From positions 4,746,001-4,810,000 of the forward strand of contig NC_016458.1 of the NCBI RefSeq assembly GCF_000226115.1: DNA of 64,000 nt. Reading direction: 5' to 3'. The first letter of the stretch is position 1. Each line of letters opens with the position of its first letter. The notes beneath the pieces are model-generated. The model was not told the origin of the DNA. It was given only the letters and a program-made list of their open reading frames with translations, and did no database searches. Both the position numbers and the translations under genes were made by a program. Positions 1-11,817 of this stretch are shown here, one piece after another. The DNA comes from Thermothielavioides terrestris NRRL 8126 (Eukaryota > Ascomycota > Sordariomycetes > Sordariales > Chaetomiaceae).

Positions 1-649
1 GCAAAACGGGATTGCGCAAGGCGGGAGCTCGATACAAGGAGAGATTGTGTTGCTGATGGCGTCAATTATCTCATTGCGGAAAGGGAGCTATGACCACAAG
101 TTGATGACATAACGAAGCGTTGCATTACAGTCTGAAGCGAATGGCAGAAATCGGGTGGATTGTGTGGGAGGGAAGGTTGGTTGGTGGTTCGGGGGATGGT
201 TTTCTCCCAGTGCCATAGTTATCCGTCGGGTGCCGCGCACTGTGCCTCCCCTCCCGTGGTGCTGAACCCACTTCTTTCCGCGCACACGGCCGGGGTGGTC
301 CAGAATCTTCTTTTTTCGATGACGCCGAGCCGAGTAATTGAGCGAGCTCGGAGCTACACGAACAACTCCTCGGGGATACCGCCGACGAAGGCAACCATTG
401 TCGGCCGCCCACGCATATTGCGCGCGCGCAACCGGACTCCCCTGGCCGACTTTGCAACGCCTAGCTCGACCAGCCAACAGAGAACAGCGAACGGAGCACA
501 GCAACGATCGCTTCCAGCTCCGCACGGGCGGGCTTGTGGACCCGGATTGCGCCGTCCGGGGGACATTTCGCCTCCCGCGCCGGCGGTGCTGCCCCCCGCA
601 ATCGCACCGCCAGGTCATGACAAGAGGCTTCTAGCATACCCATCCAGGG
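1..649. other. intergenic / upstream region, no gene seen
   Basis: This is GC-rich sequence upstream of the mitochondrial carrier gene. Several open frames overlap on both strands, but none shows a recognisable domain, a consistent splice pattern or a good start context. They look like GC-driven open frames. The segment next to position 650 probably contains the promoter and 5' leader of the carrier gene. Confidence 0.5.
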
Positions 650-2212
650 ATGGCTTCACTTGCAAAGAGCTCCCAGGCACCTGATGCCGGTCAGAACCAT
701 GACAGAATAGCCAGCCGTGGCCCGCCGAGCGACCCGGACGACCCCGCCGGGGACCCGGTCGAGATTACCGCCGTGCAGAAGATGCTCTCCGCGACGTCAG
801 GGAGCTTGTTGACGGGGCTCTTAGGTTTGTTTAACTCCAGACAAGCCAGTTAGCTCGGGGGTAGTTAGGCTCACACACCATCTCCAGCAACCCCCCTCGA
901 CGTCGTCCGCGTCCGCTGGCAGTCGCAAAGCATCTCGCAACCGGGCCCCGTCGACTTCCTCAAGCTTGCCATGCCTGCAACCTCCTCGCCTGGCGCCGCC
1001 GCGTTTCGCCCTGCCACGCTCGGTGTCACGGCCTGCTGCCGCGAAGTCTTCTTCGCCAGCAACACCTCCGAGATCTGCTTCATCGGTCCCCGACCGCTCA
1101 ACCCGAGCTTCGCCCCGACGAACAGCAGCAGCAGCGGCACGAGCCAGATCACCTGCGCCGTTGAGCAAACCCAGCAGCGCACCTTCACCTCGACCTTCGA
1201 CGGCCTCCGCAAGATCGCCCGCAACGAGGGCGTCACCACCCTCTGGCGCGGCCTCTCACCGACCCTGATCATGGCCATCCCCGCCAACATCATCTACTTC
1301 ACCGGCTACGAGTGGCTACGCTTCAACCACAGCAGCCCCATCGCGCGGACCGTGCGCGACGAGTACGCGCCGCCCGTGGCGGGCTCGGCCGCCCGCATGC
1401 TGGCCGCGACGGCCGTCTCGCCCATCGAGCTGTTCCGCACCCGCCTGCAGGCCCTCCAGGGCGCGTCCAGCTCCCGCGGCGGCCACCTGGCGGACACGTT
1501 CGCCGGCATCCGGGACATGGTCGCCGCGCACGGGTACCGCTCGCTGTGGCGCGGCCTGACGCTGACGCTGTGGCGCGACGTGCCCTTCTCCGGCATGTAC
1601 TGGTGGGGGTACGAGACCATCCGGGGCCGGCTGACCGACGCGCGGGAGCGCGCGCGCGGCCGCGGCGGCGCGAGCCTCGAGCTGGACCTGCAGCTGGACG
1701 CGCGCGAGCGCGCCCGCCGCCGGTCGCGCAGCCGCAGCCGCGAGAACCACGCCGACACCTTCGCCGACAGCTTCATCGCCGGCGCCGCGTCGGGCGCCTT
1801 CGCCAGCGTCGCGACGATGCCGTTCGACGTCGGCAAGACGCGCACGCAGGTCTTTCGCGACGCCAACAAAGCGGCTTCTGCGGCTTCCGCGGCTTCCGCG
1901 GCCGCCGCGACCCCTGCGGCGGATGCCGCATCCGCCGCTGTAGCCCCCGAGGAGCGCAACATGGCCCGGCTGCTGTGGCACATCTTCCGCACCGAGGGCG
2001 TGCCGGGCCTGTTCCGCGGCTGGATCCCGCGCACGCTGCGCGTCGCGCCGGCCTGCGCCATCATGATCAGCAGTTATGAGGTCGGCAAGCGCGTGTTCCG
2101 CGGCGTCAACGAGCGCGCGCTGGCCGAGCGGCGCGCCTCCGCGGAGGCGGCAGCGGCGGCCAGGTTGCCGCCGGGGCGGCATGAGCATGACGAGCCGGAG
2201 CCGGAGCCGTAA
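650..2212 (+). CDS. mtm1: mitochondrial carrier, Mtm1 / SLC25A39-40 type
   Basis: Two exons, 650-824 and 888-2212, give 499 residues. The intron (GTTTGT...CCAG, 63 bp) restores the first carrier signature, PLDVVRVR, across the splice. The second repeat signature is SPIELFRTR and the third is MPFDVGKTR, so all three Px[DE]xx[KR] modules of the SLC25 family are present. The Cys pair near residues 108-109 (CCREVFF) and the block around CAVEQTQQRTFTSTF match the Mtm1/SLC25A39/SLC25A40 subgroup. That subgroup sits in the mitochondrial inner membrane and is linked to glutathione import, manganese/iron handling and SOD2 metalation (family knowledge). The loops between modules hold two expansions unusual for a carrier: an Arg/Ser-rich stretch (about 1650-1745) and an Ala-rich stretch (about 1865-1945). 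The C-terminus ends in Glu-Pro repeats. Start chosen at 650 as the only ATG that joins in frame. Confidence 0.9.
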
Positions 2213-3659
2213 ATCTGGACACTTTTTCCGGACGGCCGAACCCCTTCCAGGGGCTGGTTTTGTTTGCTTTAACTAATCGTTTGTACACATTCCTCGCCCG
2301 CGCGGCCTTTGAGCATCCCCCCAAGTCACCGGGTTTGTCTCCATTCTATTTTTCTCCCCGGCGTTCCGGCAGCAGCGGCAGCAGCATCCTCGGCGCTTTT
2401 CATTTTCCTTTTCCAAAAAACGGAGCGGCTCGGTATTTGTTTTCTCAACAGCAGCAGCAGCAGCAGCTGGCATGGCGTTACGATTGTACACGGCATCACA
2501 GCATTGGCGGGAACTCTCGACTCAAAAAGAAAACCAACAAAGCGGCGACGGCGCATGACACGCGGGGCGCGGTCAGTTGGTTCCTGGTATGCATTTTTTA
2601 GACGGGGAGCGCTCGAGCGAGGGTTTAGATGTGGGTAGGGTGTTGCAGGAGATGGGGCGGCGGCCCTGCAACTGTTGTAGAACTAGGCGACTTCTACTCA
2701 TTCTCACATGCGGCGGCGGTGTGTGTGTGTGTGGTGCGGCAGATGTACGCCTGTAAGATGAGGGGAGGTTACAGAGGTTTAGACGAGTGCAGGGTTAAAC
2801 TGAGCGTTGGTTGAGATGTCTGCATCTTAGTCTCGAGTGCTCGTAACGCTTTCCTCCGCTTGAAGGCTCAGTTAGCCCAGCGGTTGCGATTCGCGCAAGT
2901 GGACTCCTGCTCCATCATCACCGATTCACTATTCCGGCTGGCCACCGTCTGAGAGCCCGAGGACTAACTGACCCTAGGAGACAGGATGGCAGAGAAGCTA
3001 ACCGTTCTTACTGTGTAGACACATAGGCACTGCACGAGGCATCTATTCCATCCGCACCTGGCTGGCACAACCACCAACCCCAACACACCCCAAGTCAAGT
3101 CACAGCTACATCCCTCAATCAATCCGACAGAAGAACGAAGCGAGGCATTTTCATTGTAACTTTCTCAGCTGGGGCAGTAGTCCGCAAACTTTTCTAGTAG
3201 TGGTATCATCGTTGGGGGGGAGAAAGGCAGAAAGTCAAAGACTGCAATGTCAAGAAAATCACGAGACGCAAGAAGACGACACGAAGGCAGATAAGCCACA
3301 GAAGAAAAGAAGTATCCTCCCCCTCAAATCGATCGGCAGCAAAGGGCCAAGGCCAACACAAAAAGCAGTCAAATCCCAAAAAATGGTATATTACGAGTGT
3401 CGCACATTGTTCTTCAAATGGTCGGTCAACTTCAAAATTCACCAAGAGAGGGGAAAAAAGGTGTTTGGAGGGGGGGCCGCGAGCGCGGCCCGTCCGCATC
3501 CAAAGAGAAGAAGATAATGATAACGGCTGGAGACAAGGAAGAAAAAAGATCGGGTTCGATCTTCCAGCCGTGTCTTAATCACCGGCGATCTTTTCCACGG
3601 TCCACGGGCGAGATCCGGCGCCGTTGGACCCACGGCTGGATGGATGCAAACAAAGCGCA
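2213..3659. other. intergenic: 3' flanks of two convergent genes
   Basis: The carrier gene (+) and msb1 (-) converge here, so this stretch should hold both 3' UTRs. It contains a CAG-type triplet run at about 2449-2470, pyrimidine-rich tracts, and A-rich sequence at 3190-3540. No open frame here has a recognisable product, and I see no tRNA or transposon. Confidence 0.5.
2449..2470 (+). repeat. short CAG/GCA triplet repeat
   Basis: Seven consecutive cag/gca units occur in the noncoding 3' flank of the carrier gene. It is a simple microsatellite and no coding function is suggested. Confidence 0.7.
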
Positions 3660-6600
3660 TCACACCTGGCGGCGGACCGGGGGCGGCGGGCGAGCACCCG
3701 GCCCTCCCTGGGCCTCGATGCCGCCGGTCAGCTCGGCAACGCGGGCCTTGATGCGGGCGACGCGAGACTCGATCGCTATGCAACGCGTCAGCGTTTGTAA
3801 TAAATAGGCTTCACACCTAATGATATGATTAGTGCGTCGTTTCGAATTTGCACTTACTCTCCTCGCTGCTGTCGTCTCCAAGCAGGCTTCCCGAGACCCT
3901 GGCGGGCGGAGGCGGCTGACGCTGAGCAGCGCGCTCGGCATTCTGGCGGAGCCGTGCGAACCGTTCATGCGCGTCGGCCACCCGACTCACGGGCGCCGGG
4001 GGCGGTGCTGCGTCCTCTTCATTGGGTTGCTTTGCTGCGGCTTCTGGGGATGGAACGCGGGGGGAATGCCGGGCGATCGGGGGCGGCACGGCGTCATCGG
4101 CATCATCCGTCTCGTCGTCATCGTCAACAGGAACGAAGGCAGGCTGGTCGAGAAGCGGGCCTTGGTCAAAGCGCGAGAACTCGTCCTTCGCCGCAGCGGG
4201 GTCTCTCGTGCTCGCATGCGATACGTTTTCAGGAGCCGGCGATTCGGCGGCTGGGACGGGCTTTTGGGCAACCTGGGGAGCAGGGGGCGGCGAGACCGGA
4301 TCGGCGGGGCTCGGAGCCGGAACGGGGACCCGTACTGGGGCCGCCTGGGTCTTCTGCGGGGCAGCAGGTTCCTGTTTCGCCGGCTGGGGCTCTTCCCGCT
4401 GTGTCGCCTTCTGCGGCGCGACCGGCGCGGAAGCCTGCTCAGCGGCAGCCAATGACTTGAGCTGCTCGGGCGCATTCTCGGGAACCTTGGAGCTGCGGTT
4501 CTTGCGACTGAAGAGCTTCATCAGGCCATTGCCGCCGCCAGGCTTGGCCATGTCTTTGTGAAGCTTTTTGTGCTTCTTGCTGTCAGGGCTCGCGTCGGGC
4601 TCCGGAGACACCATCTGTTCCCGCGCCTGCTCCATACTCTCTGGCTCCTTGGAGACTTCCGGCTCCTTCTCTTGCTGCTGTGGCGTCTGTGGCGCAGCCG
4701 CTTCATCACGTCGCGGGGCCGAAGAGGAGGTCGTCGTCGTGATCGCCCCCGGACGTGCGGAAGCTGATGGCGCCTTGGAAGGCGGCTCCGGCCAAGGTTC
4801 CGGCTCGCTTGTGGGCGCAGCATGTCCGTTGGTTTGCGGCGTCACGCTCGCGGGACCACGACCGGCATTCGCATCGGCCAGGTAGGCCTCCCGGATCGCC
4901 TCCTTGTCATACTTTCTGGCCCACTTGACGGCCGGAGCTGCCTCGCCTAGGATGCTCGGCTGGAGGGTGAGAACGCTGTTAGTCTTGTCGTTTAACCAAT
5001 CGGTGTCTTGTCTGCCCCGCCGCTCCTGCGTCGGCTGCTGCGCCTTCTGCTGTTCTTGCCTCTGCAGCTGCAGTGCTGCGGCCTGTATCTTGGCCTGCTG
5101 ATCAGGACCGATGCTCGTCTTGCTGAAGCCCATGGTAGTGCTTGCTTTCAATTGGCCATCTCCCTTTTCCAAGGCGTGCTTTCCGGCGGTGGATTTCCTC
5201 CTATTCATCCCCTTGCCGCGACGGGTCCAGCTGAAGAAGCCCTTCTTCTCCGCGATGTAAGCGCCTTGCTCGGGATCAGGGGCCGCCCCCTTGACGATCT
5301 CCTCCATGACCAGCCAGCGGCCACTTCGGATGATGGTCTCGATCACGGCGCAGCGGCCGAACACTGCCTTCCTCTCGGGCGTCTCTTCCGGCGCCAAGCT
5401 GCTCATCCACACCCACCAGAAGGCGTCGTCGAGATCGAATCGGACGATGCTCGCCAGCTCGCCAGGTTCCAGCTGATGGTCGCTCTCCAGTCTCGGTCTA
5501 TGAGACTGGGAGCTCCGCTGCCGAATGCCCGTGTCGATCGGGGGCAGGACCTTGTCGGGAGGCAATAACGTATTCGACACGCCCCGCTCGTCCACGAAGC
5601 CCGACGAGAGGAAGTCCGCCCACGACGGAGTCGTTGGCCGTCCCAGGTCGCCATTTCCCGAGGCAGGGGCGTTCCTTAGCCCTTCCTGCCGTCGCCGAAG
5701 GGCAAGGAGAGAATCGTCCTCCCAGTCGTCCTCCTCGAGCGCGCTCGCAAAGCCGATGTCTTCGAAGCGAGACCAGGAGGCGTCGCGAAGGCTCGTCGAA
5801 TGCTTCGAACTAGAGACCGCGTGAGACTGGTTTGCAGCAGAGATCGCCCTAAGAACTCTGCGGCACTCCTCGGTCAGCGCCTGGATGGGATCCTCGTATT
5901 CTGACCACTCCTTGAGCGCGGTGTCCTCGTCACGGTATTGGAAGTGGTTGGCCCTCCGCAGCAGGGCGAAGGGCGTCGGCGACACGGTATCGACGATCAT
6001 GGAAACCCTGTTGGTCGAAGTCTGCATGAGCGCCGGCCTCTGGGGTGGGTATTCGGTTTCCTGGAGTAGCTTCTGCAGCGACATGGGCAGTAGCGAGATG
6101 CCACCGAGAGTCCGTTCAGGCGCAAGGGACCGGAGATACGCGAAGAACAAATGACTCGTTGCGTCGGCGGCACTGCCGGGTGGTTGTTAGCCAAACATTG
6201 TCCCGCTGCGCCGGGCATAGCGCACACTTGCCTGAGCCACGCCTTGTAGCCGCCCTCGAAGCCATTGCCGGCATCCGTGTACTCGAACGCCCACCAGGCA
6301 GCCATGCGCGAGAGCTTGCGCCCTCCGAACCCGTTTGTCTTGCTGTGGGCGGCGATTGCGGAGAGCAGATCAAAAAAGTCGAAGATGATCTTGCACCGAG
6401 CATCGTTGTCGACGCTGAGGGGAATGAACGTCTTGAATGAGTCTCTGGCCATGTGCGAGTCTGCGATCAAAAATCAGCATCCGTTTGACGCTCATTCCTC
6501 TGGCTCGTGGGGCGCGGCATACCTTGCTCGCCGACCTTGAAAAGCTCGTACGAGTCCCAGCCCACAACGCCACCCTGAAGTCTGCTCCAGCACCATTTGA

Positions 6601-7143
6601 TCACGCCCGAAATGACCTGTAAGCGCCATCAGCACCTTGAGCCCTTGTCCTCCAAGGGGCAATCGAGATCGCCACATCGTACCATGGGCTCAGTCATCCG
6701 CAACTCCTGCGCCAGGGCCTCGCCGCGAAGCACCTGACCGCCATCTTTGCCGTCGAAGAAGTGTCGCACAAAGGTACGAACGGCGCTGGGGTCGGAAGTC
6801 GGCCGGAACGGCAGCAGTAGGAAAGGGAGATCGAGGGCTGCAGGAAGCCGTTAGCGTTGCCGTGCTGTGCTGTGGCACGTTGGCGCCCCGGAGGGTGCCA
6901 CACTTCATGTGGAGGACCGGCGCAGCAAACGGCCGAGATTTTTGATGTCATACCTCGGGCTCTGAGCTCCTCCGTGCAGAAGCGAATCAGCTGCTGGACC
7001 TCTTCGGGCTCGACTGTCTTGCGGGTCCACGCATCCTCCCACCGCGGTTTTTGCTGCTGCTGGTTCGCAAGTTGATCGAGGGCGCCCTTCTTGGACTTGA
7101 GCCTGCCGTCCCTGCTCTTAAGGCGCGAGAAGAGACTCGGCAT
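3660..7143 (-). CDS. msb1: Msb1/Mug8-domain (DUF1708) morphogenesis protein
   Basis: Six exons on the minus strand: 7143-6954, 6837-6683, 6616-6523, 6460-6232, 6172-3858 and 3775-3660, giving 1032 residues. The N-terminus MPSLFSRLKSRDGR, the motif RKTVEPEEVQ, LDLPFLLLPFRPTSDPSAV and the segment FFAYLRSLAP match the Msb1/Mug8 family. These proteins work with Rho/Cdc42 GTPases and formins in polarised growth and the cell-wall integrity pathway (family knowledge). About 400 residues of conserved domain are followed by a long disordered Pro/Ala/Glu/Gln-rich tail. The short last exon encodes a heptad-like helix starting IESRVARIKARV. Intron 4 has a GC donor (AG|GCAAGT at 6231) and an AG acceptor; the only nearby GT donor would break the frame. 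Start at 7143 because upstream in-frame codons are not ATG and the N-terminus matches the family. Confidence 0.9.
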
Positions 7144-7666
7144 CGTGCTTCCAGCCGCGTGTCTCAGAAACGCGGGCGGGAAATGCAGGTCGGCGGAGTT
7201 CGACGTCGGCGGTGGGACAGGGAAGACGCGGTCAAAGATGCAGTCGTGTTTTTTTTTTTCAGGCTTCCGATCGAAGAGAATCATGCGTTGGGGCCATGCG
7301 GTGGCTCGAGAAAGTAAGAAATAGGTAAGGAAAGCAGAGATTCGGGGACCCTTGGCGATTGGGACTCCAGCGCGGGTCGCATACAAGTATCAGTTATTAA
7401 GGAGCGTCGAATCGGTGACGTCTAACTACGCAAATATAAGGTAGGCAAGTTGCCGAAAGGCAAGGTCGAACAAGAACAAAGCAAGCACCAGCAGATGCGT
7501 TGAAGGCAGAACAGAAGGAAAGGAGGAGGGCGTCGCGAAACTCTTCAATTGGCAAGGGGCTTTTTTCGAAGGAAATTGCGTTGACCGCCGCCGCCAATTC
7601 GAGAATAGCAGCGCAAGTCCCTTTTGGCTGGGGTGAGCCACTTGCAGCGCGTTGTGTTCACCCACC

Positions 7667-7867
7667 ATGGACACCACCGGCACGCAGACAGCCCCCCTTC
7701 CTGAAAAGGGCTGGACTGAGGCCGTCGGACACGCCATCGTTCACTTTTACAGAGACCTCCAGGATCCAAAACTTTGCTTTTGCTGGTCTTGGGGCCGGAC
7801 TGACTCTTTTCAGCCTGACGCCTGTGGAGCGTGGAGCGTTGAAGTGGGCGGGAAATGGACCTGTTAG
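7667..7867 (+). CDS. small ORF of unknown validity (66 codons)
   Basis: An ATG in a strong context (CCCACCATGG) opens a 66-codon frame beginning MDTTGTQTAPLPEKGW. One base out of frame, a hydrophobic segment NFAFAGLGAGLTLFSL is open to 7886. A frameshifted or spliced small membrane protein is therefore possible, though I cannot place a convincing intron. It lies divergent to msb1, about 520 bp away, so it could also be upstream noncoding sequence. I do not recognise the product. Confidence 0.2.
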   Translation: MDTTGTQTAPLPEKGWTEAVGHAIVHFYRDLQDPKLCFCWSWGRTDSFQPDACGAWSVEVGGKWTC

Positions 7868-9834
7868 TTGGGTGCAGTTCAGGTGACATTCAGACAGGGG
7901 TTTTGGCACCAGCGAGGGACATCCCGCTTGGGGATCTTCGCTCGTCCTGGTCTCGCCTACTGAAATCTCCAATTAACTCCTTAGCATAAGGTACCTGTAC
8001 TCAGCAGGGCTGCGATTGAGATCCGGGCCGTCAAGCAGAGGAGAAAGACCCTCCACCTCCAAGCTACGCAACTGGATCACTCAACTAGTAAGTTATCTTT
8101 GCCGCCAAACCCGAATGGCTCGAGCTTGCTTTCCTTTCAGTAGTTCACGTTGTCTTCAGCGTTCGTTGGGACCCGATTTTGTGCCAGGTGTGATGTGCAT
8201 ACGCTTCCTGACACAAAGTGCGGCCTAGCTACCTCCGTGCGATAGGCGACTCGGCACGGCATTTGCATCGCATCGGGCATGCAGCAGTCTGCAGTAATTT
8301 CGCAAGCGCCACCGTCCTCCGCTCGCTCGCCATGTCTTGCTACTCCTACTCCACGCCGCGAGAGTTAACCAGGACGTGAGCATCCGCTTGGCTCTGGGTG
8401 TGGAACGACGACCGTCTCCGCATCGAAGTCCGCATCCAGGCACGCCTCGCAGCTCGCTCCAAGCAACTGCCGCGTGGTGCCCTGCAGCTGCGCGTCCAAG
8501 CGGCGCGTCGTGTCGTGGCGAATCCTACGCAGACAGCGAGGTTATTGGTCCAAAATTTTGACCAACCGTGCCCGGAAAGATGTCCCGAGCCCTGGTCAAG
8601 TTGGCGTGGCGCTTCGTGGCTTGTCCAGTCGCGATGGTTTCCTCAACGAAGTTACGAAAGTGCGGCTTCGGGCTGGGTTAGCCAGAGCCAACCGGGCTTG
8701 AACGCGTTGCAAAACATGCTGCATGCGAATCCCATGAAATGCTCTGCAGCTGGAAAGATGCGCGACATTCACGTTAGTTATCGGAGCTTTTTCCTGCATG
8801 GGGCGATGGGCGACAGTACCGCCGGCCCCTTGGATTTGCGGCGCCCGTGGGCGTCCCTGCATTTTTGGTGTATACTGTATCTACACCGTCCAACATGGGG
8901 CGTAGCCTGTGTTCACACGCAAGCTCCGTTCAACACTGAATTGTCAACCGGGCACTGACATTGACTTTTACGAATTTCTCGAAAAAAAGAAAAAGAAGTC
9001 AAAAAACTCACCGGCCAACCCGTGTCGCAGTTCGCTGCCAATGATGATAGGATCTCATATCCACCACCTCCCCACAGCCATTGTTTATCCTCGAGGAGCG
9101 CTTCTTGTATCGTCGGCCAACCTCTCTCGTACTTTCCTCGTCTGCCGGCGATACTGGCAACAATGTTTCAACATGTACGTGGCGTCTCTTGGCTAGCCGA
9201 GTGTCGGCTGGGACTGTAGGGGGAGCTGGGCCGATGCTAATACGAGTGTTAGCCTAGGAGCTAGAGAAAGGGGGTTGACATAGTCATTCCCTCAATAGCT
9301 ACCGTAGACTGGCCATCATAATATTGCGTGGTCTGTTCATCAACCAAAGGTCAACGGCACCTCTTTCAGTCTCTTGTTGCCGCACATCTGCTCAGGGATA
9401 GGGGGGTAACGGCGTAACAGGTTTCTACGTCGGGCTTGGTGATAATGGGATAGTAGGGTAGAAGCGAATAGCTCGTGTATAGAGGGCCCTTTCTCAGATC
9501 GGATAGGTAGGTGAGCCTGACCAAGCCACTCTGATTGATATAGAGGCAGCAGATGTTAGTACCGCCACTAACAGACCCTAGCCAAAGTTAGTAGAATTGT
9601 TGTCCTCGCTCGAACTGGACGATCATAGCAATGGTGTAGAGAGCAATACACCGTCGTTCGAAGTGACCCTCGAAGAGATCTTGGTCACAGTTCGCAGCCT
9701 TTCACTTATTTCTTGCAGCAGCGGTGACTTTAGGGCCAGGTATTGGACCAGACGGCCAAGGGTGTCCGGTCAGGAGTCCTCAAGCAGCTACTGGAGGAGT
9801 CTAGGGACTTAACACAAAAAAGGATCTGGAGGAG

Positions 9835-10080
9835 ATGATCGATGGCCTCTTCGCCTTCGTTATCCGCAACCACTGTGTCAAGTCTCGCCGTTTCCAGCAC
9901 ACGGCTGAGGAGCTGCTGTCATTGCGGCATGCCGCCCCATCCAAATATCGCCCAGGCATTGACTCTTTCGTTCGGGCTGAGCCGCTGAAGACGGTTGGGT
10001 GCCCGTCAATTATTCAAACTGTTACCATCTACACAAAGCAACAAAGAATTCCTGTGCCGGGGGTGGCGGCAAGTACATAG
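9835..10080 (+). CDS. hypothetical ORF or gene remnant (81 codons)
   Basis: An ATG-initiated open frame reads IDGLFAFVIRNHCVKSRRF then HTAEELLSLRHAAP. The second phrase resembles the Y/F-T-x-E-E-L-L-x-L pattern of short eIF4E-interacting helices in other proteins, but that is a loose likeness. An alternative frame from 9842 is also open. No neighbouring exon could be joined, so this may be a remnant or chance. Confidence 0.18.
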   Translation: MIDGLFAFVIRNHCVKSRRFQHTAEELLSLRHAAPSKYRPGIDSFVRAEPLKTVGCPSIIQTVTIYTKQQRIPVPGVAAST

Positions 10081-10467
10081 GGATCGCAAAGGCGAGCAAG
10101 ACACAGTTACAAGGCTCAGTCTGGTTGTACTGATTGCGAGGGAAGACTGACGCAAGGGTGTCCATTTGATTCTCGCCGACCTTGCTGACCGCGAGAGAGG
10201 GCGTTGTGCCCAGACTGATAAAATGAAAAGTTAAAGTCCAGGCCCCATCTATGCTTGATGTGGTATCCCAAGAACTATGGAGCGTTACAAGCGATGCTCA
10301 CAGGGTTGTAAGTCACCGGCGTAGTTCCCTAAGGACTGCCCAAAAAACGTTGGCCGTTTACGGATACTGCACCGAGATTTGATTGATGCTCGGGGGAGCA
10401 ATGTCGTAATGAGCACTCAAGCCTCGGCTGTAGCTCGGCTGCGTTCCATAGGGCGTGTTCATCTACT

Positions 10468-10719
10468 CTAGGGCTCGTTGCCGTTAGACGTCGTGTTCAG
10501 GATGCCTTTGTAGATGCGCAGATCAAAGGCTCCCCAGATGCGGTGGCGGTTCCAGATGACTTCGGAGGGCGAGTCTTGGTCGACGTCAACTTTGGCTTGG
10601 CGGACGGCGGCGTTCGCGCCGAAGATTTGCAGAGTGAGGAGAGCGAGAAGGGAGATTTGGAAAGTTGGCGGAAGGTGCTCGTCGTCTTCGTTGTTGTCCG
10701 CCGTGGGTCTGCTAGGAGG
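10468..10719 (-). pseudogene. coding-like minus-strand frame, unrecognised
   Basis: An 83-codon open frame ends in a stop at 10470-10468. It contains a hydrophobic stretch (FQISLLALLTLQIFGANA) then a polar tail with EVIWNRHRIWGAFDLRIY. It has no ATG of its own in this span and no family I recognise. A second frame on the same strand is also open, so GC bias could explain it. Confidence 0.15.
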
Positions 10720-10759
10720 TAGCTGAGATCGCCAACAATTGGCGTGCTCTTCTTAGATC

Positions 10760-11074
10760 TTGACAGGGAAGCTCGCTCTTATTCACGCAGGCGCGTGGTT
10801 GTTGGCCTTTGCAGCGCTGCTATGCTTTGTGGTCTTTTACCATCCACATCTCCACCCGCTCTCGCGCATCCCCGGCCCGCAGTCCGTGCCCGTCTCTTCC
10901 GCCTCTTCTTGCGCCCGTGTTAATCAAGCCCCGTCCACTTGCGTTCGTTTCTGGGAACCGGGTCCGTTAAGTTATGTCAGTGAAGTCGATGACCTCGAAC
11001 TCCCGTCTCTGGGGCGGGAGGAAGGGGAGTTGGTCATCGTGGGCTCCTTGGCCTTTGTATCTCGTTTCGAGTAG
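10760..11074 (+). pseudogene. orphan cytochrome P450 N-terminal fragment
   Basis: The frame encodes a hydrophobic membrane anchor (WLLAFAALLCFVVFY) followed by HPHLHPLSRIPGP. This is the usual layout of a fungal microsomal P450 N-terminus: one transmembrane helix, an 'HPL..IPGP' proline hinge, then the catalytic domain. There is no ATG upstream in frame; the frame opens at a TTG. After the hinge the translation no longer resembles a P450. I could not find an I-helix A/G-G-x-D/E-T, ExxR or FxxGxxxC heme motif nearby on this strand. I infer a truncated or decayed gene. Confidence 0.5.
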
Positions 11075-11265
11075 CCGGTGTAGTCATATCTGGCCAGAAA
11101 CGCGCTTGCTCCCATGGGGAGGACTGTTCGATCGCCGTCTTGTCTAGACGAGCGAGCATTGGTGGTGTGCTGTCGGCGGCCCATCCCCTAATGTCCCAGC
11201 TCTTCGGTTAGCCTGCGGCTCTAACAGACGGGGACCTTGTCCCTGCACCTGCGGAGGACCGCCAA

Positions 11266-11817
11266 TCAATCATCGTCCTCGTCGTCCTCGTCCTCCACCG
11301 CTCCCGACTTAACGACAGTGGCCAAGGTGGAATCTGGGAGTCCAGGAGTGAACTCGTCACTGCTATAGCTGGAGGCGGTCCGTCTCATCCTCGCCAAGAC
11401 TCGTGGCGCCGTGCGGCTGCACGCCCAAGACGGTGCTCTACGTCCAGGGGAGCGTCCGACGGAAGGGGTACTGCCGGGGACGTTGTTGGGGATGTGCCAT
11501 CGACAATCATTGACGACTGACTCAACGGAAACGTCCACTGTCGTGGCGGTGCAACCTGAAAGACCGGAAATTAAAGACGAGGTCTGACCATTGCATGAGG
11601 CCATACCACAAGATCCAGCAAGATCTAGCAAAGAAAGTTCTCTGCGTTCGACAAAGGGAATGGCGGGATGAGCCTGCTTGCTTGCCTTTACGCAGAACAC
11701 CGCCAGCACATGATCGCCGCCCTCCACTGTGATCATAGGGATTACCCCTGACCACGGATGGTCACACCGGTGTAGGTATGCACGGCCCATCCGAAGTATC
11801 ACGGTGCCCCTGGACAT
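11266..11817 (-). CDS. hypothetical protein or remnant, acidic C-terminus
   Basis: This is a 183-codon open frame on the minus strand. It contains mixed hydrophobic and polar sequence, for example GVIPMITVEGGDHVLAVFCV, then a basic patch and a C-terminus ending VEDEDDEDDD. No family is recognised. The composition is less biased than that of typical antisense open frames, so it may be a real small gene or an exon of a decayed one. No introns could be assigned. Confidence 0.25.
   Translation of the reverse strand: MSRGTVILRMGRAYLHRCDHPWSGVIPMITVEGGDHVLAVFCVKASKQAHPAIPFVERRELSLLDLAGSCGMASCNGQTSSLISGLSGCTATTVDVSVESVVNDCRWHIPNNVPGSTPSVGRSPGRRAPSWACSRTAPRVLARMRRTASSYSSDEFTPGLPDSTLATVVKSGAVEDEDDEDDD

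Noticed and set aside
2868..2945. Possible C/D-box snoRNA on the minus strand (GTGATGA ... CTGA)
   Set aside because: No terminal stem and no guide I can match; boxes this short occur by chance.
6226..6232. GT donor (CAA|GTGTGC) for msb1 intron 4
   Set aside because: It leaves a phase that does not match the downstream frame; the GC donor four bases upstream does.
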